DNA of 64,000 nucleotides from Aplysia californica (lineage: Eukaryota > Mollusca > Gastropoda > Aplysiida > Aplysiidae). Below, piece by piece: positions 13,210 through 51,177 of this stretch. Location: the NCBI RefSeq assembly GCF_000002075.1, contig NW_004797408.1, forward strand, positions 841,963 through 905,962, written 5' to 3'. How positions within the stretch are numbered: the first letter of the stretch is position 1; each line of letters begins with the position of its first letter. The translations under genes were made by a program, and so were the position numbers. A model generated the notes under the pieces. The model worked only from the letters and a program-made list of their open reading frames with translations, was not told the origin of the DNA and searched no databases.

Positions 13210-14500
13210 TCATGTAGTCCAACAAACATGTATAATAACAGAATTCTGTTGGGTCCATTTTTCCACAACTATCAAAATGGTCAAGCCAAGCATGAGGCAG
13301 ATCACTGATGACAGAGGAATGACCTGATGTCTGAACTCAATCTCAAGCCTAATGTTAGAATACACATAACAAATATTGGAGTTTTTTCATGTTTCCGACA
13401 TAATATGTAAATTATGTGGCATGCTGACAAAATGAGTTGCTTCTTGGAATCCACAAATGGAAATACATGTACATTACGGTATTGTACATGTAGGCCTATT
13501 GGCCAAAAATCAAGACTAGATTTTCATTTGAGTCATATTCTATAAGTGTAACATGCCTTTAATTATTTAATACTTATAAATTGTAAAAACTTCACCTATA
13601 AGCCTGATGTATCTATTTCCATTGGGCGCAAATCTGAGAAGTAACTCACTTTTGTCAGCATGCTTCACATTATATCAGTATGCTAAATAAAACACTGTGC
13701 AGTCGAAGTCAAAGGTTGGTCAGCAGGCTATCAGAGAGTTTAGTCTGACAGGCCCACTTGTTTATCATTCCGGAGTTTGATTTTAAAAGCCAGTACATCC
13801 AGGGTTTTTTTAATGTTCAGGATAGCCCCCCAAAAAAACTCCACATTTTTTTCCTCTCAACAGCCAGTCGCTTTGAATATCTTCAAAACACTTTCCCCAC
13901 TTTATTTTAATTATCAAAATATTGATACTGGACTAAGACAGAAATGTTTGCTATGTTTTAAACTATCACAAGGAATCGATAGGTCATTTTTGTCCAAAAC
14001 TGGACATATACTGTCTTTTAAGATAAAACTCCAGCATTTTCAACAATTATCTTCGGCTCTTTCCTCACTTTTTAAGAGTGAACCAACTATAAGTACATAA
14101 AAAACTGAAGTTCAAACACAAATGTAAAAAGTCCATTTCTAAACTTAATGGAGGTCATATTCTACTATTGTGGGAATAAATTTCATGCAACTATGACTAT
14201 GAAACTTTTGAGAGATAAGCATCCGTATTTTCAATTATTTAAATGATAGAGCACTCTTTATTATATTCGCCGAGACGTGTGTGTAACGGTCAATATGCTC
14301 AGCATGCACACAGGACCTTGCAATTTACTATCCATATAAAAGAATAAAGTACTGGATACTCTGTGCACTTGGACCGAGGTTTTGAAAAGTAAGAGGAAAA
14401 CTCAGTCATCCATCAATCATGACTACAGCAATCTGACGAGGCACTTCAACACACATCTCAGCTCATGGGCTGCCATTAAAAGAAAATAAAAACCAATTCC
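13210..14500. other. downstream flank, nothing recognised
   Basis: AT-rich sequence left of the alpha-catenin 3' end. The 107-codon frame at 13777 has low-complexity, non-conserved composition. Confidence 0.55.
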
Positions 14501-16339
14501 AATGTCTCTATCATTATAAATTTATTTTTAGATAAGGTGAATATACAGTGATGGTACAGTTATTTCAAATGACAAATTCTTTCTGCAAAAAAAAAAAAAT
14601 GATAAAAAATATATGTTAAGATCACTCACAACCATATTTCTTAGACACTGTACGCCGACAAAGATAAAGTATAAATTATAAAAATGAACACATCTGAGGA
14701 GTAAAAAAGCCTCCAAACATAGATGAAACCATGATGACAACAAAAAAAAGGAATCACTTCCCCATGCCAAATGTAAAAAAGAAAGAATCACTCACTAACT
14801 ACTGCAGCAAAGATCACATAGAATTCAGATCTACTCTTGTGCGACATGCAAAATGTCAGTACCTGTTTCATGATGTCTTTATAATGTGCTAAGAGCACAT
14901 AGACCGTTCCACACCAATGGACAACATGAAATTCTCTTGATTAAGGTGAAAACATGAAGCAAAATAATGAGAATCACATAAAAACTTTTATTGATGGTTT
15001 TTAAAAATAGGTAACTGTGCAAAAGCTGTATCTATTTTTTCACTTGATCAGTTCTCCAATGCTTTTGCATTCACTTTGCTGCATGAGGACAGGGAACATG
15101 CGACATGTTTAATACACAAATTTATAAAAAGAAGAGCGAAAACCATGGTACTAAAATGAAACTATATTAGGTAAGAAAAATAAATTTTGTTCCCTATGAA
15201 AGTACTGCAACACAGTAAAAATAAAATGGTTCACAAAAAAACAACAACCAACCCCCAAACAAATTAACACTTTGCAGTCATACAACCAGCAGTAGAAAAT
15301 ACCCCATCTGGTCACTCTGCCAGGAGAGCGACTGCGACGAACTTCTCGGGCCTGGTGCATGACAGTAACGAATCATTTTCACCGCCCCATTATTGCGCCA
15401 AGTGACTGCAAAGTGTTAAGCAGTAACTGAGCCACCATGGTTATTTTTCTCATCATGATATGTAAATGGCCATTGTGATATGGGTTTTACTTGACTCCTC
15501 AATTGTATAAACTTTTAAGCAGCACAACATCTATCTGTAACAGAAGATCAAAGTTCTCAGCTACAAAATACACGGGACAATAAATAGATATATTTTTGTA
15601 GCTTTCTCTTTTTTCCTTCATTTTGTACTGTACCTGAAAAAAGTAACTTAAATAATAAAAAGGGCAAAAGCACACTTTAATCTTCTTCACTGCCAATACA
15701 GCTGAACCTCATCAAAACATGATAAATGCACTTCTTCAAAGTCAAGGTCTACAGCAATATAAGTAGCCTATATGCACAGTTGACCCTCGCCAAACATTTT
15801 TATTAAAGAATTCAAATTCAAAATATAATCAAGTTGTTTCTAAACAAAAAGTACAAATATGAAAATGAGACAGGGTCATAGCACAGTATCTAAAATGACT
15901 TCTCATCACATCAGATTCCAATTGATGATCCAACGCTTATGGTTACTCAACATTTATACTTTCATACAAAAATTTTCCAGTTTTAAACCTTTAAACATAC
16001 TCTTAATTTCCAACATTACAGAAAATGATGCATTCAGAAATGTTTATGGTGAGACTCACCTAAAAATGTATGGTCACAAATATTTGAATTTGTATGTACA
16101 AGGAGCCCGCACATCCATGGACTACACAAACAGCTTATCAGAGTTGACAGGTATGTAAACTGTGTCATTGTACAGTAAGGTTCCTTTTTCGATGTCAATT
16201 GCGGGACGGGGAGGAGGGAGGGGGGATCTTTCTAAATTTTTGTAACTTGGGCATGAGCTTTTTCTGACCTTTGCACCTGCAAGACATCTGGGAACTAATC
16301 CCGAACAGGGGTTCAGTAAGTACAATCTCGCAGGTCCTC
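14500..16339 (-). other. alpha-catenin 3' UTR and flank (extent uncertain)
   Basis: AT-rich sequence without a recognised gene. Minus-strand AATAAA hexamers occur near 15798-15803, 14987-14992 and 14521-14526; any could be the poly(A) signal, and the sequence alone does not decide. A TTAA-flanked MITE (15264-15419) lies in this stretch, so if a distal signal is used the MITE is part of the mRNA. Confidence 0.4.
15264..15419. mobile_element. TTAA-flanked MITE, piggyBac-like, copy 1
   Basis: Begins TTAACACTTTGCAGTCA and ends TGACTGCAAAGTGTTAA, perfect 17-base inverted ends including the TTAA. The interior shares CCATCTGGTCAC, CAGGAGAG and TTCTCGGGCCTGG with 17303-17451. TTAA target sites and short non-coding length are what piggyBac-type MITEs show. 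Confidence 0.87.
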
Positions 16340-41761
<25,422 letters not shown>

Positions 41762-42179
41762 TTTGTAGCTCAGACTCTGAAACAGACATGGGTGGAGTTT
41801 GACATTTGATGAGTAACATGGTCTCAGTTCAAGTTCACAACTACAATACATGACACTTAAAGAGTTAATAAAACATACTGCGGAATTTTTCAAAAATACA
41901 AAAAGGGTGAGCTCAGAACCAGAAACAGAATCCAATTCATAAGTACAGAAAAAGGGTTTTTCAGAATAAAGACAGAAGTCATATTTTTCAAATTCAAAGC
42001 AGACTACTCCTGCAAATGATTTTTGGAAGTCTTACTTAATGCAATGTTGTCAAATAGTGTGAACTAAGGCACTAAGCAAATGTCAAGGATATGATTTAAA
42101 TATAGCAGCACATCACTCTGCTCATACTCTTTTGCTTAGGAAAAGGTGGGATACTGACGTTCAGCAAGCTTTGAAATAA

Positions 42180-42713
42180 TTAACCCTTGCAGTTACCTCC
42201 TATGCCTATAATATATGTGAATCATCGTGGTGAAATCAGGCGCTCGTCAAAATAACGAAATTGGAGAAACAGGCATTCTCCACCAGTTCAACACTTTTTA
42301 TTGATTTTTTTTGTTGTGTGCTCATCACCTTTTATGTCAATATAAAAACATGTTTCAATGTGAATTTTACTGGAAAACGTTGATAAAAGGCACAAAAGCA
42401 ACGGATTCAGAGGTAAAATAAACGGAAAAAAATGGCTGCCAAAGTTTGGTGACTTCCACTGCTAGAGAGCCCTTGAAAACTGAAAATTTAGTTTTTGTCC
42501 CTTTAATCAACGTTTTTTGTTATAATCCACACAGAACTGTATTTTTTAATGGAAATAAAAGACGTTGAGCCAAAAAACAAAAATTCGATAAAAATCCCAA
42601 ACCAGCAGAAAAATGCCGGATCCTTTAATTTCAGTATTCAGACGAGCCCCTGATTTCACCATGATGCCCCACATATGTCCCCTTGCACATAAACCTAACC
42701 TCCCAACACTTAA
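42180..42713. mobile_element. TTAA-flanked element with inverted arms
   Basis: TTAA at both ends. The inner arms ATCATCGTGGTGAAATCAGG with CGCTCGTC (left) and GACGAGCCCCTGATTTCACC with ATGATGCC (right) are inverted copies of each other. About 530 bases, no ORF. A piggyBac-like non-autonomous element is the likely class; the arms near the TTAA are poorly matched. Confidence 0.6.
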
Positions 42714-42719
42714 TTCCTA

Positions 42720-44130
42720 GACACAGAACCCTTCAGGCGAGAACCAAAAGCTCAGTTGGTATCATGCCGAACTACAGTGTAGATGTTCCTTGTACAAACA
42801 AGCTCTTAAATTCTTGGGTGGCTAGGGGAGTTTTCAAGACTCTCCTCCAGCTAAGCTCGGACGAATTGACGATGGATTTTGAATTCAAGATCAACCCTTT
42901 CAAAAGTATTGACAGGAGTAGAGCACCGATCTGATGCATGCACTCATGCCTGTATGGTAACGGTAAAGCAAAAAAATAAAAAAACAATGATTGGTGCCAT
43001 ACTCACATTTACATGACCTCATGTATAATATTATATGGATTGTATTCTTTTGACTCTAAAGTTGGCCCCTTTTAGTAGGATATTACTAGCAAGTACAACG
43101 GTAAATTTTTACTTTCACTCCCGCACACAGATGCACTGCTTTGAGGGTCAAACTGCAATATTATTTGCTGCAGATCAAAGATAAAACCACTAAAACTGTC
43201 AAAATCAATTACTTTCAGGAAAATTTCAAACGTAGCTGCAAAACGTCAAAATTTATTAAAACCCCACATTTTTTTCACTTCAGGGGGCATGCCCCCCCTG
43301 AAATCCCCCAATTGGTCCAAAGCGAGGGAATTACTACACAATTAGGCATAGTGTGAAAGTTCCATTATAAACCATAAAATACTATTCAAACTATTAATTT
43401 GCGACGGAAAAGAATTCGAGATTCGTGTTCAACGTATTAACATATAGTAGAATATGGACACATAGTAGCTAAATGTGAAACGGGAGGGAAAATAAAAGAC
43501 TACCAAGACAACACACAATGAAATTATGACATGCTGGAGGTACTCAAAATGTGTGCAATCAAAAGATGTTATTGCCTTAGTTAGACTAAGAAGAGCTAGC
43601 CTCGTACCCTTCTATCTTCCCCTAAAACTGGTCTGCATGAAATGGCCATAGTAGCAGAAAATCACCCACCAGCGGTTAAATGTTCACAATACTTATTTAT
43701 TGTTTGACTTCAAAAAGTATAAAAAATCTTACTTTGCATGAAAATTACCATTACTGCACCTTTGTTGGGACTGATTCAATTCATGGAGTAAAAGTCAAGT
43801 CAAGTCTAGAATGCACATTAAGTGAAACACGCACACATATCGAACCGATTTTCAGGTTCTGAAGTTTTTCTTACACATGATGTAAATTCTCTGTGCTTAA
43901 AACATATATGCACACAGCGAATTTGCACACATATTATAATGAAAAATGTCCATGTCCCGCAGATTACTAATAGATCTATGTCTATGTGTGTGTTAGACTA
44001 GACTATATTTCACAAAAATACAATGCTGCAAAAAAGTAAAAAATTGTAATTGACAATATTGCTACTGACAATGTTCAGTGACAAACTTATCCCTTAGAAC
44101 TAGATCTACTGCAACCTTCTGTAAAAAGTA
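42720..44130. other. intergenic upstream of alpha-catenin, no gene recognised
   Basis: Holds a short perfect palindrome at about 43280-43304 (TTCAGGGGGCATGCC and its complement) inside an unclassified repeat-like stretch. No exon recognised; a non-coding alpha-catenin exon could lie here unseen. Confidence 0.5.
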
Positions 44131-44836
44131 ATAGGGGGTGACCACACACGCAATCAGGTCGGGTTGGGTCGATCTGGTAGTCTGGACTAGCCAAATTGAG
44201 GGCGCAAAGCGGCCATCGTGGCACAAACCGATCGACTCGGTCGGTGATCTAAAAAAACAAATGTGTTTGTTTTCAGGAAGTGCACAATCGAGTGGTTTAG
44301 AGCCAATCACAACAAGGCCGAGTCACATGTCCATGTTGAGACTCAAAATACGGTGGCGTCCACTTCGAAAAAGCGCAGATTTTGCGAACAGAATTGTATT
44401 TACCCTACTTGTGTGAAAAACAATTTAAAAGCAATTTAACTAACAAACTGTACTATTCCTATTCTTCTTCCTGAGAAATGAAAGAGAGCTTCAAAACAAA
44501 GACTGCAGCACCATCTGAACCAATACGCGGACTTTCGCAGACACTTTTTTGGCCGAGTGAACTAGAGGTCTTCTTATGAACGATCTATGATAATAGAAAG
44601 TTATCGATGTGACTACATTGTATTGTAACCATATTTAAGGGATTCCAGGCTGCCGCAACACTGCAACAGGGAACTGTGGAAAGGAGCCCTGGAAGCCATT
44701 GAGGTAAAAGGTTTCTCTACTTTAACTTCCAGGTCGTCGCGTACAATCGCGGCGGGACTGTAGTGTGCACTGAAACCATCAGAAAACGACCCGCCTCGAC
44801 CCGACCCGATCCGCTCTTGATAGTGGGCATCCCCCT
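44131..44836. repeat. TIR element related to the foldback family, about 700 bases
   Basis: The left end AGGGGGTGACCACACACGCA and the reverse complement of the right end, AGGGGGATGCCCACTATCAA, both lead into AGGTCGGGTTGGGTCG or GGATCGGGTCGGGTCG. The interior near 44250 holds the same AAACAAATGTGTTTGTTTTC core as the short foldbacks. No coding capacity seen. Confidence 0.65.
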
Positions 44837-44954
44837 ACAAGGGTGAATCTTATATTCGAATCAATTCAATACTGTATATATATAAATGAACATCAAATCT
44901 CTTTTTTTGCTGACTCCTTTGATGGCTGGCTGTGGTATGCCAGCAGTCAACTAT

Positions 44955-45099
44955 TACGGGGTGCCCATTGCCATATGAATGGGATCCGTGGGTCAAACCG
45001 ATCGCCCGACTCGGTCGCCTCAAAAACAAACGCGTTAATTTTCAGTTTCAGGCGACCTAGTCGGGCGATCGGCCCGATCCAGCCGTAATGGGAACCCCG
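44955..45099. repeat. near-palindromic foldback element
   Basis: TTACGGGGTGCCCATTGCC on the left pairs with the reverse complement of the right end (GGGGTTCCCATTACGGCTGG). The inner arms CGATCGCCCGACTCGGTCGC and GCGACCTAGTCGGGCGATCG are complementary. Same family as 7157-7300, more diverged, about 120 bases from the larger member at 44131-44836. Confidence 0.8.
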
Positions 45100-46280
45100 C
45101 CCCTAAGATTTCTTTCAACTGAATACAAATATGGCACACTTGATCCAAAAACTCAGTCAGAGTCAGGAGTAACTAGATCTATGCCTATTAACTTTTACTT
45201 TTTGAAACAGTCTCTAGACTAAAAGAGAAAGAATATGACATGGCAGGGTCAGGGACACCACTGCCACTGCTGTGAGTGAGGAGCTCCGCTGTGGCTCCTT
45301 GGCGGAGCCTTGGCTGGAAACAAATTGTCAATTGATTGAGTTTAGTAAGAAATCAACCAGAACAGCCTGAGAGACCTTGAAGACATTTGAACCTAAACCA
45401 CTAAAACTAAATCTATCTTTCTGTCAAAACTAGATTTCTAGATCTAGAATCTAGGGGCATTTAAAATACAGTTCAATACCCCCCCCCCCCCCTTTTTCCC
45501 CCCAACTTTCACAACCCAAGTCAGACATTTTGATGATTTTCTTTTTATTCTATTCATTATTTCATTATAATAGGGCCTCTATCTGATCACAAGCCTTGGA
45601 CTTGAAATAAATAGGCGGTTTACCAACTCCTAAACTGAATATATGGGGACGGTTGAGTTTCGTTTTGAACAACAAACGCGAAGACGAAGACGAAGCGATG
45701 AATCAATGCTGTGGAATGCCAACTGCGCTCGATCTCTTGTAATAAATTATCATTATCGTGTTGAGCTCCTTTGGCTTGAGAAGCCTCCACAAATTCACCA
45801 ATTGCAACAGGCAAGAAGCATAGATCTACGTTATTAAAGTTTTAAGTTGCTCTCTTGAAACTTACACAAAAGCCTTAGGAGCAAGTTGTTTGCGCTATTC
45901 CACGCTTTAGGCTTGTACCTGAAGTACTGTAGTTTTTCAGGTCAATTGTCAACTGAATGTTTTCGTCGGCGACTTCACCGAGCCTGGCCTATTCATTCAC
46001 TAGCTTCACTTCCTACTTCCGGTCCGCTGTTCTTTTTAATAATCTCACCCCACAGCACTTCTGGGCCCTATCCTCCTTCTTCCTGCGCAATCCCGACTTT
46101 TTTTCTTTCATTCTTTTTTAAACTGTCACTATTAGTTTTGTATGCATTGTCAAAGTCAGTCACGTACTGTTCCTTATTATGAAACATGGCAATAAGAACC
46201 AGTTCGGCATCATCAGTGTTTAATTTGACCAGAGTGATTTGACTGTACAACTTTGCTACACAATATTATTATATTTAAAT
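45100..46280. other. intergenic, nothing recognised
   Basis: Poly-C at 45479. The overlapping frames at 45620-45837 on both strands are not protein-like enough to call. Confidence 0.5.
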
Positions 46281-47222
46281 ACAGTCTACTGAGTCGAACC
46301 TGCCTTGACGGTCCCCTGTATAATACTGCCACTGGTGCAAACGGCAACTTTCCATTTCCCCCCTTGCGTTTTTATTCGATATAATTGTAAAACGGTCATC
46401 TGTCCAGTGCAGCCGCGGCCACCTTATTTTATCAACCCGCTGTCAAATTTACCTGCCTCAGGAGGCCTGCGGCGTGGTCACTCATTGTCCGACGCCTTGT
46501 CATAAATTTTGAATCGGCCCCTCACTCTGTGGACGGGCCGTCATAATTCATTTACCTGTCGTTATTGTTGGTCCCTCCAGTGAATGTTTACCCAAGTTGA
46601 CCAATGAATAATGAATAGGCCTAACAATAAATTTTCAACTGCTGGTGAGGGAAGCGTGTGATCCGTCATAACCAACGCCTCTCATAACCTATAAAAGCCC
46701 GGCCCACAACTTATGTTGTGAGTGAGGTGACTGGTCACTGTTTTGTTTAGGCCCTCCTACCTAATCTGTAACAAAGTACAAATGTAATGTAACAATGGAT
46801 GTTGATGAAAACTTGCGACAGAAGCGTCGCTCGTTCTCCGAGTGGTGGCGACCAGTGTGTTTGTTTTACCATGGCACTCGGTCTTCATCGTCTTATTATA
46901 CGTGTATGTACTTACATAATATTTCGTTTATCTTACCCTTACACTCAAGCAGCAACAAGAAGTAGGAAGCTTACCAACCCCCCCCCCCAACAAAACAGCA
47001 CAAAAAACCCTTCTTACACCACCCACCCCCCTTTTCTGAAAAAAACCCAAACTTTTTGGATTAGCATTACATTACGGCAGTCCTAATCCTGAGCGATCAG
47101 CCCCGGGTTTGACCTCGGAGGAGAATCATTAAAATTTGCTTTCTTCACTTTGACCAGTCCTGCTTAAGACGGCCACTTTTCTCCCTGACAATGGCGTGGC
47201 CGTCTTACACAAGTTTGACTGA
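46281..47222. mobile_element. Tigger/pogo-like non-autonomous element with internal insertion
   Basis: AGTCGAACCTGCCTTGACGG near the left end and GGCCGTCTTACACAAGTTTG near the right end are the reverse complement of the two ends of 27309-27947. The extra length (940 against 640) lies between about 46690 and 47110 and looks like a separate insertion, starting with a TATAAAAGCCCGG stretch. Confidence 0.65.
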
Positions 47223-49560
47223 GGCTACAATGCGAACACGATAGTATGTGTGTGTGCGTGCGTGTGTGTTTGTGTGTGCGTGTATGTGAAGTACCACCTC
47301 ATGTTCGCAGTTCAATCCCATGCAGGCATTGTCGCTGCACTATATGTATTTTAATTATTCTTTCCCCTCAGGGTGCACGTGGAAGACAACTCGAAGTAGG
47401 CCCTGAAGTAGAATAGAATCTGAAAACGGCAAACCTCTAAATCAATCCCAATTTTGACAACAGCCCTGAAGAATCGATCTGAGGTAAAGTTAGGGCAATT
47501 CGATCATCATTGGTTGGGGTAAACTGTTATAGGTGCAACCACTTTCACTATCTTCTGAATATAAAGTAGAAGAGTGAGCAAAAATTAACAGTAGGCTACC
47601 GGGTACTTCCCTTGGGTTGTCATGAGTTGACTTATATAATCCACTTCCCTTTTTTTCCCCCCCTCTTTCATTGAAGCTGGTAGGAACGTCTAATAAAGGT
47701 TTATTTAAAAACTTGGTATATGGTGTGATTTTTGGAAGTGGTTTAAATGACGATTTAAAAAAAAAAAGAAAGAAAAGAAACATTTCAGTTTTCAGTGCTC
47801 TTGTTTTCTTCATGATGCAGATGAGACATTATTTGCTACTGATTATGATAAGCGCATTTGCAGTACATATCGAAGACAGCGGAATAGGCCTATGATGTTT
47901 GCACCAAGGGCATGGAGAAATCATCTGCTAGGGCCTACATTCAACCAGGCTGGTTGCGGGTTGGACGTGGTTTGATTTTTACGGACCAAGATGTAACAGC
48001 CTCTTGAGTTATGCCAGAATAATTCTATATATCTTTTACTTATTATGGTATTACAAATAATTTATATTTCTAGCTTGTAACTTTGTTCAAAGGAACCCCC
48101 CCACACCCAAAAAAACCCTAACAGCATGGCCTACCTTTGTCAATTTTGTGGAGCAACCGTTAGCAAATAAACACAAAGCTCATTCTAGCATGGGAAAGGT
48201 TTTTGTTTTTTTTAACGATCATACGGTACTGCGAAGAGATATTAGATCCCATTTTTTTTCACATGTATTACATTCTTAGTATTCAAAATACCCGCATGGT
48301 GTTCATAGTTCATAATGAAGAATTTGTATAGCAAAAACAAAAATGGCACCGGCTAAGGAAGATATAATTAAATTGCTCTTCTGTGCAGTTTCATCAAGTC
48401 AAGACCTAACTTTGCAGAACACTGATAAACAGGAATTGATTCAAAAGAAAATTATATAATTTCGTTCTTGATTCCATTTCTCCTGTATCTTTGAACATCT
48501 GGTTGCATTTAATTTAATTCACATAATGGTTGCAGATATCTGGCTAAACATTATTATTGTTTATATTCCTGTTCATTTATGATGTGACTGAGCCTGTTTG
48601 TGAGAGTGAGAGCAAGCAAATTAAATACAATGTACTACATATGTATTATTACTACACGTATGGTTATGTATACAGATGTATGTTGAAGAGAGGATGTGTG
48701 AGGGAAGATCTCGAGTGTGTCTGTATATATGGATGAGGATGTGCACATATGTGCGTGCATATGCGAGTGTGCATGTTTGTGTTTGTGTGTGTGTGTGTGT
48801 GTGTTTGTGTGTGCGTGTGAGTGTGTGTGTGTACGTGGTGAAAAACCAAACCAATGTGCCAAAATCTGGACAATAAAGTAAGATAAAGATGCATCTCTTC
48901 TTCTTAGGAGGGATGATTGCACCAAGTGCATGTGGTTGCACACTCACAGGGCGAAAAAAAGGCAAATAGTATTTCCCCTCAGAAATCTTTATATTATTCG
49001 TTTGTCGTTTTTGATACAGGCACTGCCAGTGTCAGGCTCACTTTTGAATCCTACAGACTTCTACTAAAGAAAATTCCCTTTGTGAGCAACCACCTCAACA
49101 AATGGTAGCAGTATGGCATTTTACCTGCCTTAACACTGAGCTACTCCAAGAATGGTGCACAGTTGCCTGAAGGGTAAAAGGACATATCATATGTACCGTA
49201 CTAAAACAACTCCCCCCAAACAACAAACAAACCAGCCCTTACTGAACCATAGATACAATGTAATGTGAATTTACCCCTCAACACCGCCAACGAATTGGCT
49301 GCCAGATGTAGGTACATGTACATGTATAGGCTAGGCCTACACTATAATAGTACATCTATGTATAGCCAACACGGCAGATGCGCACGCAGTGATAATCAAG
49401 ATACTGATAATCTCTTCACCCGCACACAACTCTTCTGAGCTTGTGCTCATCGCCATCATATATCCCACCCCCCGCCCGTCTTGTAGATTTCGCGCTGCAC
49501 GTTAACACGTCTCTGCTCTGATCCAACTGTGCATGCCATTTTCAAAGTGAATTTACATGG
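47223..49560. other. intergenic, nothing recognised apart from GT tracts
   Basis: GT-rich tracts at 47244-47286 and 48764-48835; otherwise AT-rich without gene-like frames. Confidence 0.5.
48764..48835. repeat. (GT)n-rich tract
   Basis: Interrupted GT repeat in the intergenic region between the two genes. Confidence 0.93.
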
Positions 49561-49589
49561 TCACAATCACAACCTAACGTTGTGCAGGG

Positions 49590-49745
49590 GCTGTGATTGG
49601 TTGATCCAGACTTGACATGTATTGTTTTTCCCTTGGAGTAACTATATAGGGAGAGGCCCTAACGTTGCGTCGCCCGCTCAACAGTTCCAACCAAGTTGAA
49701 GCCGAAAGGGCGGAGCTTATCGGGCCTGCCGCCATCTTTGTAAGT
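49590..49745 (+). promoter_or_regulatory. promoter-like patch between the two genes (possible promoter, orientation open)
   Basis: Within 150 bases there are an inverted CCAAT box (GTGATTGGTTGA, about 49595), a TATA-like ACTATATAGGG (about 49641), a GC box (GGGCGG, about 49708) and CCGCCATCTTTG (about 49728), the complement of the YY1 motif AAGATGGCGG, running into a GTAAGT. The CpG content is above its surroundings. Read on plus, the order fits promoter, short exon and donor. It also lies upstream of alpha-catenin, whose non-coding first exon must be somewhere to the right of 41777, so a divergent promoter is possible. No transcript is known from the sequence alone. Confidence 0.3.
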
Positions 49746-49888
49746 TCAAAACAATGCAGCGTACGCAGCGTAATCTCCTTTCAAAACAAGCTGCTCGGAC
49801 TCCATTGTCTCTCAAAATTTCTTTGTCAATGTTAATTACAGCATTATAAGCACTCACGTACAGTTGTAATGTAATAAAGTTGTTAACA

Positions 49889-50400
49889 AATCTTACTTGC
49901 ATCAAATTACCAGCTCATTTAGTCGAATATTTACAGTAATACGTGTACTATGTATACACATTGTGATGGTAAGATATTCTGTTTTACATGTTTTAGAGAC
50001 AAAATTGGGATAATAAGGATCAAAACAATATTATAAACGGGGTGATAATATTTGCTGAGTTTTTGGTAGTAGAACTTCATTACTTTTACAAAAAACGAAG
50101 ACTTCTTGATAGTAACAATATAATAAGGACAGCAAGAAATCTTACTTGCATCAAAAAATTACCAGCTCACTCAGTCGAACATTTGGTAATACACGTACTA
50201 TGTATACACATTGTGACGGTAAGATAATTTTTTAAACTTGTTTTAGAGAAGAAATTGGGATAATAAGGATCAAAACAAAAATATAAACGGGATAACAAAA
50301 TTTGCAGACTTTTCGGTCATAGAACTTCATCTGTGCAAAATGATGTCATCACTGACATTATTTTTACAAAAACGTAGTCTTCTTGACTTAAACTTATAAC
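49889..50400. repeat. tandem pair of diverged units of about 245-260 bases
   Basis: AAATCTTACTTGCATCAAA, TTACCAGCTCA, ACGTACTATGTATACACATT, GTTTTAGAGA, AAATTGGGATAATAAGGATC and ATAGTAGAACTTCAT-like blocks occur in order in 49889-50133 and again in 50138-50400. Head-to-tail, roughly 80-85% similar by eye. No ORF. Confidence 0.8.
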
Positions 50401-51170
50401 AGAATATATTTCTAACAAAATTGAAAATGATTACACAAAAGATGGTAGTGAGGGTGGGATGGGATGGGCGAAGAATGAGGAAGGAGAGGGCAAGGCAGAT
50501 AAGAAGAGTGAAGTATGATGGTGGAAATTACCCCCCCCCCCCACACACACACACACAAAAACAAGAATAAAACAGCCCCCCCCCCCCCAAATAAAGCGAG
50601 GAGGGAGGGGCACCTTTAAAACACCAAGACACTTTATCTAAATTTTACAAAATACTGTTAAGGGTATTGAAAAATTAATAGAGAATTTGAAATGATAGGC
50701 TTATAATAATAAGATTTTCAAAACAGATTGCACTAATTTATGACATTTCACTCTTGACAATGTCACACCCCATGCACAGACAGACGACACATGGCATCAA
50801 AAATGTTATTCACACACCAAACACACTTCAATGACATTCTTTGAAGGCACTGTCGAACCTCCGACGAGACTTCAAAAAACTGAAAGGAATTTACTTTTGA
50901 CACATTGGAGTCAACAAAGGCACCGATGCAGGTTTCACATTTTCAAATGCTTTGTCAACCTTAACAACACAAAACCAGCAATGTAAGCAACATGCAGAGC
51001 AAATTGACAAGTATGCTAGACTAGATCTAGGCACATACGTGCAGTTATCATCATGGCAAACTGAATTTTCTGAAATCTTTTTTCATTCTGTTTTTACTGT
51101 GAGATGCATTTACGGCTAAATCAGAAGGCACTTCGTCATCAAGTTCAGTGCCATTGCTACAGACTGATAT
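50401..51170. other. intergenic, nothing recognised
   Basis: Two poly-C tracts (50530, 50577) and unclassified sequence between the tandem pair and the first SINE. Confidence 0.5.
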
Positions 51171-51177
51171 TTTTTTA

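Noticed and set aside
12806-13258. 150-codon minus frame
   Set aside because: It spans repeat B and the GA/GT compound microsatellite; Ser-Leu and Thr-His runs only.
45620-45837. Overlapping frames on both strands near 45.7 kb, considered as an alpha-catenin 5' exon
   Set aside because: No start-codon logic, no splice sites with consistent phase, and composition is not convincing.
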